Notes under the pieces: model-generated | What the model was told of the DNA's origin: nothing | What the model saw: only the letters and a program-made list of their open reading frames with translations | The model's database searches: none | From: Deltaproteobacteria bacterium | GTDB lineage: Bacteria; Desulfobacterota; Desulfuromonadia; Geobacterales; DSM-12255 | Direction: 5' to 3' | NCBI GenBank assembly: GCA_021849045.1 | Contig: JAJZTK010000020.1 | Location: 1 to 40,838, forward strand | Length of the DNA stretch: 40,838 nucleotides | Shown here: positions 16,802 through 24,290 of the stretch, piece after piece | How the letters are laid out: every line of letters starts with the position of its first letter | Position numbering within the stretch: position 1 is the first letter of the stretch | Position numbers and translations under genes: made by a program

Positions 16802-17941
16802 ATGAAAACAATCCAGGTAGTTTGCAGCATCATCTTTTTGTGTCTTGCCTGTTCATCAGTATCGTTTGCCGCGGATACGATCAAGATCGGCGCACTGTTC
16901 TCGGTGACCGGTCCCGCATCCTTCCTGGGCGAACCGATGCGCAATACCGTCCAGATGGTCGTGGATGAGGTCAACAAGGCGGGCGGGGTCAAAGGGCGCA
17001 AGCTGGAACTGATTGTGTACGACACTTCCGGAGATGCCACCAAGGCGGTACAACTGGCAACCAAAATGATCAAAAATGACAAAGTGGTCGCAATTATCGG
17101 TCCCAACACGTCCGGCGAGAGCATGGCTGTTATTCCGGTCGTTGAAAAAGAGCATATTCCGCTGGTGTCCTGCGCCGCCAGCATCAAGATTACCGAGCCG
17201 GTCAAAAAATGGGTTTTCAAGAGCACTCCGACCGATTCCCTGGCAGTAGCAAAGATCTATGAGCATTTGCAGAAAAGCAAACAGACCAATGTGGCACTTC
17301 TGACCGTTTCCGACGGCTTTGGCTCGTCCGGCCGCGAACAGCTCAAGGCCCTGGCGGGGAAATACGGTATCAAGATCGTCTCCGACGAAACCTACGGCCC
17401 CAAGGACACGGATATGACGGCCCAGTTGACTAAGATCCGCAGCTCCCAGGCCCAGGCCGTGATCTGCTGGGGTACCAACCCCGGCCCGGCCATCATCGCC
17501 AGAAATGCCCGCCAGCTCGGCATCAAACCGCCACTCTACATGAGCCACGGTGTCTCCTCAAAGAAGTTCATCGATCTGGCCGGTGACGCTGCCGAAGGTA
17601 TCAGACTCTCTTCCGGCAGGGCACTGGTGGCGGGCATGCTTCCCAACTCCGACCCGCAGAAGAAATCTTTGCAGACCTTTCTCAAAGACTATCAGAACCA
17701 CTTCAAGGCCGAGGGCGATACCTTCGGCGGGCATGCCTGGGATGCCGTCATGCTGATCAAAAATGCCATCGAGAGGGGTGGCGACAGTCCGGCAGCCATT
17801 CGCGACCAGTTGGAGAAGGCCAGAAATTTCTCCGGCATCGGTGGGGTATTCAATTATTCGGAAGCTGACCACGCCGGTCTGACCAAGGATGCCTTCGTCA
17901 TGATTGAGGTCAAGAACAAAGGCTGGACATTTGCGAAATAA
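16802..17941 (+). CDS. Branched-chain amino-acid-type ABC transporter substrate-binding protein (LivJ/LivK family)
   Basis: A 379-residue periplasmic binding protein. A signal peptide of about 23 residues (MKTIQVVCSIIFLCLACSSV then SFA) ends before ADTIKIGALFSVTGPASFLG, the usual mature start of the family. GPNTSGESMAVIPV and AAEGIRLSSGR are in place. It would deliver an amino acid, aromatic acid or similar ligand to the permeases encoded next. The ATG at 16802 is preceded by GGAGGG and gives a clean signal peptide. A GTG at 16742, in frame and with an even stronger AAAGGAGGGG site, would add 20 hydrophilic residues before it; it may be a false start or a short translated leader. Ligand identity cannot be read, but linkage to IorAB suggests an amino acid or 2-oxoacid precursor. 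Confidence 0.9.
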   Translation: MKTIQVVCSIIFLCLACSSVSFAADTIKIGALFSVTGPASFLGEPMRNTVQMVVDEVNKAGGVKGRKLELIVYDTSGDATKAVQLATKMIKNDKVVAIIGPNTSGESMAVIPVVEKEHIPLVSCAASIKITEPVKKWVFKSTPTDSLAVAKIYEHLQKSKQTNVALLTVSDGFGSSGREQLKALAGKYGIKIVSDETYGPKDTDMTAQLTKIRSSQAQAVICWGTNPGPAIIARNARQLGIKPPLYMSHGVSSKKFIDLAGDAAEGIRLSSGRALVAGMLPNSDPQKKSLQTFLKDYQNHFKAEGDTFGGHAWDAVMLIKNAIERGGDSPAAIRDQLEKARNFSGIGGVFNYSEADHAGLTKDAFVMIEVKNKGWTFAK

Positions 17942-18006
17942 CTGCGGAGTTACATGTTCTGAATGTCACGGTTCGCCCGTAACCGACTGTCGAAACGGAG
18001 CATATC

Positions 18007-18888
18007 ATGCAGTTTGACCAGCTACTGCAATACGCACTTTCCGGTCTGTCGACCGGGGCGATCTACGCCCTGATCGGCATCGGGTTTTCGATCATCTACA
18101 ACGCCACCGGCATCATCAACTTCGCCCAGGGTGAATTCGTCATGCTGGGCGGCATGCTGACGCTCTTTTTTCTGGAGCTGCTCAAACTGCCGATCTGGGC
18201 GGCGATCCCCTGTGCCGTAGCGGCAGCCACCGTAGGCGGGATTTTGTTCGAACGGCTCGCCATCAGACCGCTGCGGCAGGCAACCCCGATCAACCTGGTC
18301 ATCATCACCATCGGCGGCAGTATCCTGATCCGCGGTCTGGCCATGCTGCTCTGGGGGAAAGATACCCACGCCATTCCGCCCTTTTCCGGCGACGAGCCGA
18401 TCGCCATCGGCGGGGCTACCGTCCTGCCGCAGCATCTCTGGATACTCGGCATCACGGTGATCATCATTGCCATCAACAAGTTCTATTTTTTCCACACCAT
18501 CAGTGGCAAAGCCATGCGGGCGTGCGCCTACAACCGTCGAGCCGCCGGGCTGGTCGGCATTGACGTGCGCCGCATGGTACTGTTCTCCTTTGTCATCAGT
18601 TCGGCCATGGGGGCGGTGGCCGGCATCATCGTCGCGCCGCTGACCATGGTTGCCTACGACGTGGGTGGCATGCTGGGGCTGAAAGGGTTCTGTGCCGCCA
18701 TCATCGGCGGCATGAGCAGCGGCATCTCCACCGTGCTCGGCGGCCTGATCCTCGGCGTGCTCGAATCGCTGGGCGCCGGCCTCATCTCCTCCGGGTACAA
18801 GGACGCCATCGCCTTCATCATCCTGCTCCTGCTCCTGTTTCTGAGGCCGCAGGGACTGTTCGGCAAAGCAGAAAGCGAGAGGGTCTGA
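18007..18888 (+). CDS. livH: Liv-type ABC transporter permease (LivH)
   Basis: A 293-residue inner-membrane permease with about eight hydrophobic helices. Family phrases include GLSTGAIYALIGIGFSIIYN, ATGIINFAQGEFVMLGGM, MRACAYNRRAAGLVGID and FLRPQGLFGK at the C-terminus. It pairs with the LivM-like protein to form the channel. The ATG at 18007 follows ACGGAGC; the LivM start lies four bases after its stop. Confidence 0.93.
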   Translation: MQFDQLLQYALSGLSTGAIYALIGIGFSIIYNATGIINFAQGEFVMLGGMLTLFFLELLKLPIWAAIPCAVAAATVGGILFERLAIRPLRQATPINLVIITIGGSILIRGLAMLLWGKDTHAIPPFSGDEPIAIGGATVLPQHLWILGITVIIIAINKFYFFHTISGKAMRACAYNRRAAGLVGIDVRRMVLFSFVISSAMGAVAGIIVAPLTMVAYDVGGMLGLKGFCAAIIGGMSSGISTVLGGLILGVLESLGAGLISSGYKDAIAFIILLLLLFLRPQGLFGKAESERV

Positions 18889-18892
18889 CGCC

Positions 18893-19876
18893 ATGAAGAA
18901 AGAACTTCTCAAATTCGGTGCCTTTGCGCTGCTGATCATGCTGGCGCCCCTGGCCTTCAAGGGGGGCTATCTGATGACCGTCCTGGTGTTCGTCGGGATC
19001 AACACCATGCTCTCCATTGCCCTCAACCTTCTGCTGGGCTATGCCGGCCAGATATCACTGGGTCACGCCGGCTTTTTCGGCCTGGGGGCCTATCTGTCCG
19101 GAGTCCTGACCGCCACCTACGGCTGGAACCCCTGGCTGTCCATGGCGCTGGCCGCTGTTATCGTGGGCATTGTGGCGTACCTGATCGGGTTTCCGATCCT
19201 GAAATTGAAGGGGCACTACCTGGCCATGGCAACGCTTGGGCTGGGCATCATCATCTACATCGTCTTCAACGAGACGGTCGACCTGACCGGCGGCCCTTCG
19301 GGCCTTTCCGGCATTCCCAACCTTTCGATCAACGGCATCACGTTCGACTCGGATCTGAAAAACTATTATCTGGTCTGGATCTTCGCCCTGCTAATGGTGC
19401 TCTTCTCCCTCAATCTGGCCAATTCCAGGATCGGCCGGGCACTGCGCGCGGTGCACGACTCAGAGGTGGCGGCACGGGTGGTGGGTGTCAATGCCCGGCT
19501 GCTCAAGGTCCAGATCTTTGCCGTTTCGGCCACCTTCTGCGCCCTGGCCGGGAGCCTCTACGCCCACACAATGACGTTCATCTCACCCGCTTCGTTCGGC
19601 TTCACGTTCTCGGTCGAACTGCTCACCATGGTGGTCATCGGCGGGCTGGGGAGCATCTACGGGTCTTTCCTCGGTGCCGCGCTCCTCACCCTCCTTCCCG
19701 AATTTCTGCGTGCCGCGCACGACTACGACATCATCATCTACGGTGGCCTCCTGATGGTAATGGTCATGTACATGCCGGGGGGGCTGGTGCGGGGCATTCC
19801 CGAACTGTACCGGAAACTGCTCAAGTCGAAAGGAAAGACCGCGCTCAAGTCGGAAGGAGGGGTCGAGCATGCTTGA
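18893..19876 (+). CDS. livM: Liv-type ABC transporter permease (LivM)
   Basis: A 327-residue permease, second half of the transporter channel. The characteristic segments are LLLGYAGQISLGHAGFFGLGA (about 46-66), LKGHYLAMATLGLG, TGGPSGLSGIP and GGLGSIYGSFLGA. The C-terminal tail is charged. Its last eight bases overlap the start of the LivG gene, a sign of translational coupling. Confidence 0.93.
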   Translation: MKKELLKFGAFALLIMLAPLAFKGGYLMTVLVFVGINTMLSIALNLLLGYAGQISLGHAGFFGLGAYLSGVLTATYGWNPWLSMALAAVIVGIVAYLIGFPILKLKGHYLAMATLGLGIIIYIVFNETVDLTGGPSGLSGIPNLSINGITFDSDLKNYYLVWIFALLMVLFSLNLANSRIGRALRAVHDSEVAARVVGVNARLLKVQIFAVSATFCALAGSLYAHTMTFISPASFGFTFSVELLTMVVIGGLGSIYGSFLGAALLTLLPEFLRAAHDYDIIIYGGLLMVMVMYMPGGLVRGIPELYRKLLKSKGKTALKSEGGVEHA

Positions 19877-20624
19877 AGTTTCCGGCATCAGCCAGGTATT
19901 CGGCGGCGTCACCGCCCTCGATCGTGTCTCCTTCACCATTGCCAAGGGGGATATTACCGGAGTGATCGGCCCCAACGGCGCCGGGAAGACCACCCTCTTC
20001 AACATCATCACCGGCATTTACACCCAGACTGCCGGCAAGGTCCTGCTGGGTGGGGCGGATGTCTCCGGACTGCCGCCCGAGCGTCTGGCCCGGCTGGGAC
20101 TCGTGCGGACATTCCAGAACATCGAACTGTTCGGCGGCATGACCGTCCACGAGAACGTCATGGTCGGCATGCACACGAAGAGTAGCAGCGGGCTGCTGGC
20201 CTGCGGTCTCAAAATGCCCTGGAACATGGCGGAAGAACGCCGCATTCGGGAACACTCCCTGAACTGGCTGGACTTCACCGGGATTCCCGATCTGGCCGAC
20301 GTCACCGCCGGCAACCTCCCCTTCGGCAAAGGGCGCTTGCTCGAGATTGCACGCGCCCTGGCCGTTGAACCCCAGATCATACTGATGGACGAACCGGCCG
20401 CCGGACTCAACAGTCAGGAGACCCTGGAGCTTGCAAAACTCATCCAGCGGATACGGGAAACGGGCATCACGGTCGTACTCGTGGAACATGACATGGAACT
20501 GATCATGGATATCTGCGATCGGATCGTGGTGCTGAACCTCGGGAGAAAACTGGCCGAAGGGACGCCCCGCGAGATCCAGGACAACCATGAAGTAGTTGCG
20601 GCGTACCTGGGGGAGGACGAATAG
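19869..20624 (+). CDS. livG: Liv-type ABC transporter ATPase (LivG)
   Basis: A 251-residue cytoplasmic ATPase. Walker A is GPNGAGKTTLF (about 36-46), and the Walker B region is PQIILMDEPAAGL. The signature motif region NLPFGKGRLLEIARAL has FGKG where LivG proteins usually have LSYGQQ, a mild departure in the ABC signature. The H-loop is VEHDM. It works with LivF as a heterodimer. The start overlaps livM by eight bases, with GGAAGGAGG upstream. Confidence 0.92.
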   Translation: MLEVSGISQVFGGVTALDRVSFTIAKGDITGVIGPNGAGKTTLFNIITGIYTQTAGKVLLGGADVSGLPPERLARLGLVRTFQNIELFGGMTVHENVMVGMHTKSSSGLLACGLKMPWNMAEERRIREHSLNWLDFTGIPDLADVTAGNLPFGKGRLLEIARALAVEPQIILMDEPAAGLNSQETLELAKLIQRIRETGITVVLVEHDMELIMDICDRIVVLNLGRKLAEGTPREIQDNHEVVAAYLGEDE

Positions 20625-20626
20625 CC

Positions 20627-21370
20627 ATGCTCCGTGTCAACAATGTCAACACCTACTACGGCAAGGTGCACGCCCTGAAGGATGTTTCCCTGGCCCTGGG
20701 TGAGGGAGAGATCGTGACCCTGATCGGTGCCAACGGCGCCGGCAAGACCACCATACTCAACACCATTTCCGGGGTGACCCCTGCCGCCAGCGGTGAGATC
20801 AGCTTCCGGAGCGAATCTGTTACCGCGCTGGCGCCGGACCGGATCGTCAAACTCGGCATTTCCCAGGTGCCCGAAGGGCGCCAGGTATTCAAGCCGCTCT
20901 CGGTAGAGGACAACCTGGAAATGGGGGCGTACCTGCGCTACCGGAGTTCCGAGAAGACCGCGGCCATTCACAAGGACATGGACCAGGTATTCAGGCTGTT
21001 TCCCCGTCTTGAGGAACGTCGCAATCAGCTGGCCGGCACCATGTCCGGCGGGGAACAGCAGATGCTCGCCATCGGTCGGGCCATGATGGCCAAGCCGAAA
21101 CTGCTGCTCCTGGACGAGCCCTCCATGGGGCTTGCGCCACTGGTGGTCCAGGAAATCTTCCGGGTACTGGAACGGCTGCGGCAGGAAACCGGCATGACCA
21201 TCCTCTTGGTGGAACAGAATGCGAAGGCGGCCCTGAAACTGGCCGACCGTGGGTATGTGATGGAAACCGGCAAGGTCATCCTGGAAGGGATGGCAGATGA
21301 ACTGATGGAAAACGCCGAGGTCAAGCGTGCCTATCTGGGGAAAGAACAGAAAGCTGCACCGGGAACGTAG
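20627..21370 (+). CDS. livF: Liv-type ABC transporter ATPase (LivF)
   Basis: A 247-residue ATPase partner of LivG. Walker A is GANGAGKTT (about 34-42). The LivF-typical QVPEGRQVFKPLSVEDNLEMG, signature GTMSGGEQQMLAIGRA, Walker B LLLLDEPSMGLAP and H-loop LVEQNA are intact. It starts two bases after the livG stop with GGGGGAGGA upstream, so all five transporter genes form one unit. Confidence 0.94.
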   Translation: MLRVNNVNTYYGKVHALKDVSLALGEGEIVTLIGANGAGKTTILNTISGVTPAASGEISFRSESVTALAPDRIVKLGISQVPEGRQVFKPLSVEDNLEMGAYLRYRSSEKTAAIHKDMDQVFRLFPRLEERRNQLAGTMSGGEQQMLAIGRAMMAKPKLLLLDEPSMGLAPLVVQEIFRVLERLRQETGMTILLVEQNAKAALKLADRGYVMETGKVILEGMADELMENAEVKRAYLGKEQKAAPGT

Positions 21371-21422
21371 CCGGTGCGGGAGCAACCGGCGGGCAGCCAA
21401 ACATCAGGCAAGGAGCCATATT

Positions 21423-22232
21423 GTGGGAATCAAAGACATATTGGTGCATCTGGACGATTCCGATGCCGCGGAAAGCAGGCTGGACCTGGCCATCCTCTAT
21501 GCCCGGAAGCACGAGGCCAGTCTGCGGGGGATGTATCCGATTACCCAGGCCTATTACGAATCCCGCGGCATAGGCGAGCGGGCCAGTCTGGAGCGTGTCG
21601 AGACGATGTTCAGGGAGAAGACGGCCGCAGCCGGGATCGCCGCTGAATGGGTCTTCGCCGATTCATCGGTTATCGGGGCCAGTGTTTCGGACATCATGAC
21701 CACCCGGGCCTACTACTCGGACCTGGTCATCGTCGGGCAGACCAATCATCGCACCCCGGGGCTGAACGTCCCCACGGACCTCCCTGAGCAGTTGGTGATG
21801 ACCTGTGGGCGGCCCGTGCTCGTCGTACCCTATACCGGATCATTCGAAACGGCCGGCGACCGGATCATGATTGCCTGGAAGACGGGAAGGGAGTCGGTCA
21901 GGAGCCTGCACGACGCCATGCCGCATATCAAAAAGTCCCTCCAGGTCTCAGTCGTCGGTGTCAGTGCGGAGGCACTCCCCGCTGACACCGACAGCGATTT
22001 CATGAGCATCCGCGGCTATCTCGCCCGGCATGCGGTAACAGCGCGAACTGACCTGATGTGTGGCGGTACTCTATCGGTCGGCGACAAAATCCTCAACCTT
22101 GTCTGCGAACATACGGCCGACCTGCTGGTCATGGGGGCATTTGCCCCAAACCGCCGGGGAGCTCTCGCCCTGAGTCCGATTGCCCTGCATGTGCTCAGGC
22201 ACCTGACCGTCCCGGTTCTTCTGTCGCATTGA
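21423..22232 (+). CDS. Universal stress protein with two tandem Usp domains
   Basis: A 269-residue protein, about twice the length of a single Usp. Domain one begins VGIKDILVHLDDSDAAESRL and covers roughly residues 1-145. Domain two ends with DLLVMGAFAPNRRGALALSP, then ALHVLRHLTVPVLLSH. That final block resembles the nucleotide-binding GxxGxxxxx-GS region of Usp proteins but lacks the classical GS...T pattern, so ATP binding is uncertain. The start is GTG at 21423, seven bases after CAAGGAG; the frame is open further upstream but without a better site. It follows livF by 52 bases on the same strand and is probably the last gene of the catabolic run. Confidence 0.85.
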   Translation: MGIKDILVHLDDSDAAESRLDLAILYARKHEASLRGMYPITQAYYESRGIGERASLERVETMFREKTAAAGIAAEWVFADSSVIGASVSDIMTTRAYYSDLVIVGQTNHRTPGLNVPTDLPEQLVMTCGRPVLVVPYTGSFETAGDRIMIAWKTGRESVRSLHDAMPHIKKSLQVSVVGVSAEALPADTDSDFMSIRGYLARHAVTARTDLMCGGTLSVGDKILNLVCEHTADLLVMGAFAPNRRGALALSPIALHVLRHLTVPVLLSH

Positions 22233-22257
22233 GGCAATAAGGTTCATATCTAATGGT

Positions 22258-23331
22258 TTATGGCAAGGAAACTACAAAGGCGGTCATGGTGCTACTGCCA
22301 TGCTTCCTGTAGATCGTGAATTCCACTCCACACGGCAAGGTTCCACTTTCCAGTTCATAGCCGTTTTCTTTACGGTGTGAATTGTTTCCAACGGTTTTCT
22401 CGGTGCATATTTCATGCAGGAATTCCTTGAAGAACGAATCGGTCAGTGTGCTGCCTTTACGGGCAATAACCTGTATCGCTTTGATGGCCCCATGTTCGCG
22501 GAATACGCGAAATTCCCCGGTATCCGAAATATAGCGCTCCCAGCCGGGTGCGGTTGCTGCAAACGATGGGTCAGGTTGCGCATGTTGAACCGGGGATGGC
22601 AACCGCTGCGCGTTCAGCGCTGACCGGTGCAGCGCCGTTTCCTTGGGAGCGGGTTTGTGCCCCCAAAGCGAAACAGACTGTGTATTCCAAGGTGAGACAT
22701 TTCCTTTATGGAGTAGATAGTAGAGAGCAGCGCCAACAACAACCATCAATGCAAGGCCGACAGTATACCGGCTGATGTTCCTGACGAGAGTAGGATGCTT
22801 CGGCGCAACATTACCTTCAACCACTCCAATCAGATAATAGTGGGGTTGAATTTTGCTGCCGGTGGAGGTGGCTGCTGTTTCGACGATTTTTGGCGGATCG
22901 GCGGGGTGGGGCGCCGGTCCGGGAGTCGCTGATACCGGTGTTCCGGATGGAGGACGGCTTGTGGTCTCAGTAGAAGAGCCTTTGATTGTGTCCAGGAAAC
23001 AGGATGTCCGCTCCGGATCGGCCATGGCCAGATCTATCCTGCCGTCAAAATTGACGCTGCCGGAAACAGCGCCGGCAGCTGAATCGTACAGCAGGATGAG
23101 TCTTGGCGCGCTGTTCTGCAGCATGCTCCTGATATGGTGCGCCACCTTTTGGCAGGATATCCCATCGATGGTGTCCTGAAGATACACGGCAGCGGGGTGC
23201 TTTTCGAAGACGTACGCCATCCCGAGGTCAAAGCTGTCCGCCAGGGCAATCTTGCCCTGCACCAGCGGTTGAGCAGAGTCGATCAATGTCGACACGCGCT
23301 GATCATTGGAGATGACAACCAGGTTGGTCAT
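22258..23331 (-). CDS. Membrane protein with receiver-like N-terminal domain, function unknown
   Basis: A 357-residue protein I do not recognise as a named family. Residues 1-115 have the alternation of a response-regulator receiver (LVVISNDQR; PAAVYLQDTIDG with Asp53 where phosphorylation would occur; PRLILLYDS), but the usual acidic pair is reduced to Asn-Asp, so it may be degenerate. A Pro/Ser/Thr-rich linker (about 120-160) leads to one transmembrane helix (about 189-207). After a second linker comes a compact C-terminal domain (about 262-357) with Cys309 and Cys334, likely in the periplasm. It is the last of four minus-strand genes, 43 bases after the zinc-ribbon gene, and is convergent with the stress-protein gene (25 bases between stops). 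It could couple a cytoplasmic signal to an envelope component; this is speculation. Confidence 0.7.
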   Translation of the reverse strand: MTNLVVISNDQRVSTLIDSAQPLVQGKIALADSFDLGMAYVFEKHPAAVYLQDTIDGISCQKVAHHIRSMLQNSAPRLILLYDSAAGAVSGSVNFDGRIDLAMADPERTSCFLDTIKGSSTETTSRPPSGTPVSATPGPAPHPADPPKIVETAATSTGSKIQPHYYLIGVVEGNVAPKHPTLVRNISRYTVGLALMVVVGAALYYLLHKGNVSPWNTQSVSLWGHKPAPKETALHRSALNAQRLPSPVQHAQPDPSFAATAPGWERYISDTGEFRVFREHGAIKAIQVIARKGSTLTDSFFKEFLHEICTEKTVGNNSHRKENGYELESGTLPCGVEFTIYRKHGSSTMTAFVVSLP

Positions 23332-23374
23332 AAGCTCTCTCGGTATAAACGACCTGATACCCTACCTCGAAATG

Positions 23375-24283
23375 CTATAGATCGTTGAAAAAACGCAGAT
23401 CATACTTGCTGCCGGAAATGATGAACTGATTAGAAAGTTTGCTGGGTAAGTCCTGCTTGATATCTTTAAGTCTGGAGGCATATTCATTCTCAAATACTTT
23501 AATGTCACTTGTTTTGCATGTAGGTAAGGCCAGCGAGTCGATGACAATAGAATTTAGTTGTTTGTATGTTTCATACAGATGTTGAAGTTTATGAAACGAC
23601 GCATCATATGTTTTGGGATGTGTTGCAAGTTTCAGCATGAGGCCATCTATTTCATTCTTTACCATGTCAAGGTTCTCTTTTTCATCACCTTTGACAATAT
23701 GGCTTATGGTGGCTGGTTCGAAACTGTTCACCCCTTCAGTAGAATATCTCAAACAGATGTTTTTGCTCAGTTTGATGCCGGAATTTATTCCATACACAGT
23801 CTGCACATAGTTGGTCAGATACTCTTTTTCCAAATCCGTATGGAAAACCATGCGACCGACCAGCAGCGTCAAACATACCAGGAAGGCCAGGCCAACCATG
23901 GCTGATGTTAACCATCGCGGCCGTGAACCAAGCCAGGTAACGAACCGTTCAGCCGTTCTTCCCCTGCTGACGGAGTCCTGTTTCCCTTCAATCGCAGAGT
24001 CCGACTTGTTGGCTCTCGAACCAGTGATCCTTTTTTCCGTCTGTACGAGCATGAAGCGTGCAAAGCGACTTTTGCATGACGTGCAGTGATCCGAGAAGGC
24101 CTGTGTATTGCCGCAGTTGGAACAGTATACCCTTGCCTCGCGATGGTCTGGCCGGGTGTCGACTCTGGCTTTTATGACAAAAACCATCGAGCATCGTTGG
24201 CATGTTGCCTGGAGGGAGTCCCAAGGTATTTTGGGAATATCGATCCGGCAGCCCCCCCGGCAGTTTGGGCATGGCAACTTCAT
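23375..24283 (-). CDS. Double zinc-ribbon membrane protein, function unknown
   Basis: A 302-residue protein. The N-terminus has two zinc-ribbon-like clusters: CPNC...C with CQRC (Cys5, 8, 12, 28, 31), similar to MJ0042-type ribbons, and CSNC with CTSC (Cys54, 57, 67, 70). A basic, Ser-rich linker follows, then one transmembrane helix (about 126-146). The remaining 150 residues are charged and helical and should lie outside the cytoplasm. Base composition is more A+T-rich than the catabolic genes. It begins seven bases after the HD-GYP gene stop, so the two are surely co-transcribed. No function can be assigned. Confidence 0.72.
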   Translation of the reverse strand: MKLPCPNCRGGCRIDIPKIPWDSLQATCQRCSMVFVIKARVDTRPDHREARVYCSNCGNTQAFSDHCTSCKSRFARFMLVQTEKRITGSRANKSDSAIEGKQDSVSRGRTAERFVTWLGSRPRWLTSAMVGLAFLVCLTLLVGRMVFHTDLEKEYLTNYVQTVYGINSGIKLSKNICLRYSTEGVNSFEPATISHIVKGDEKENLDMVKNEIDGLMLKLATHPKTYDASFHKLQHLYETYKQLNSIVIDSLALPTCKTSDIKVFENEYASRLKDIKQDLPSKLSNQFIISGSKYDLRFFNDL

Positions 24284-24290
24284 CGAGACA

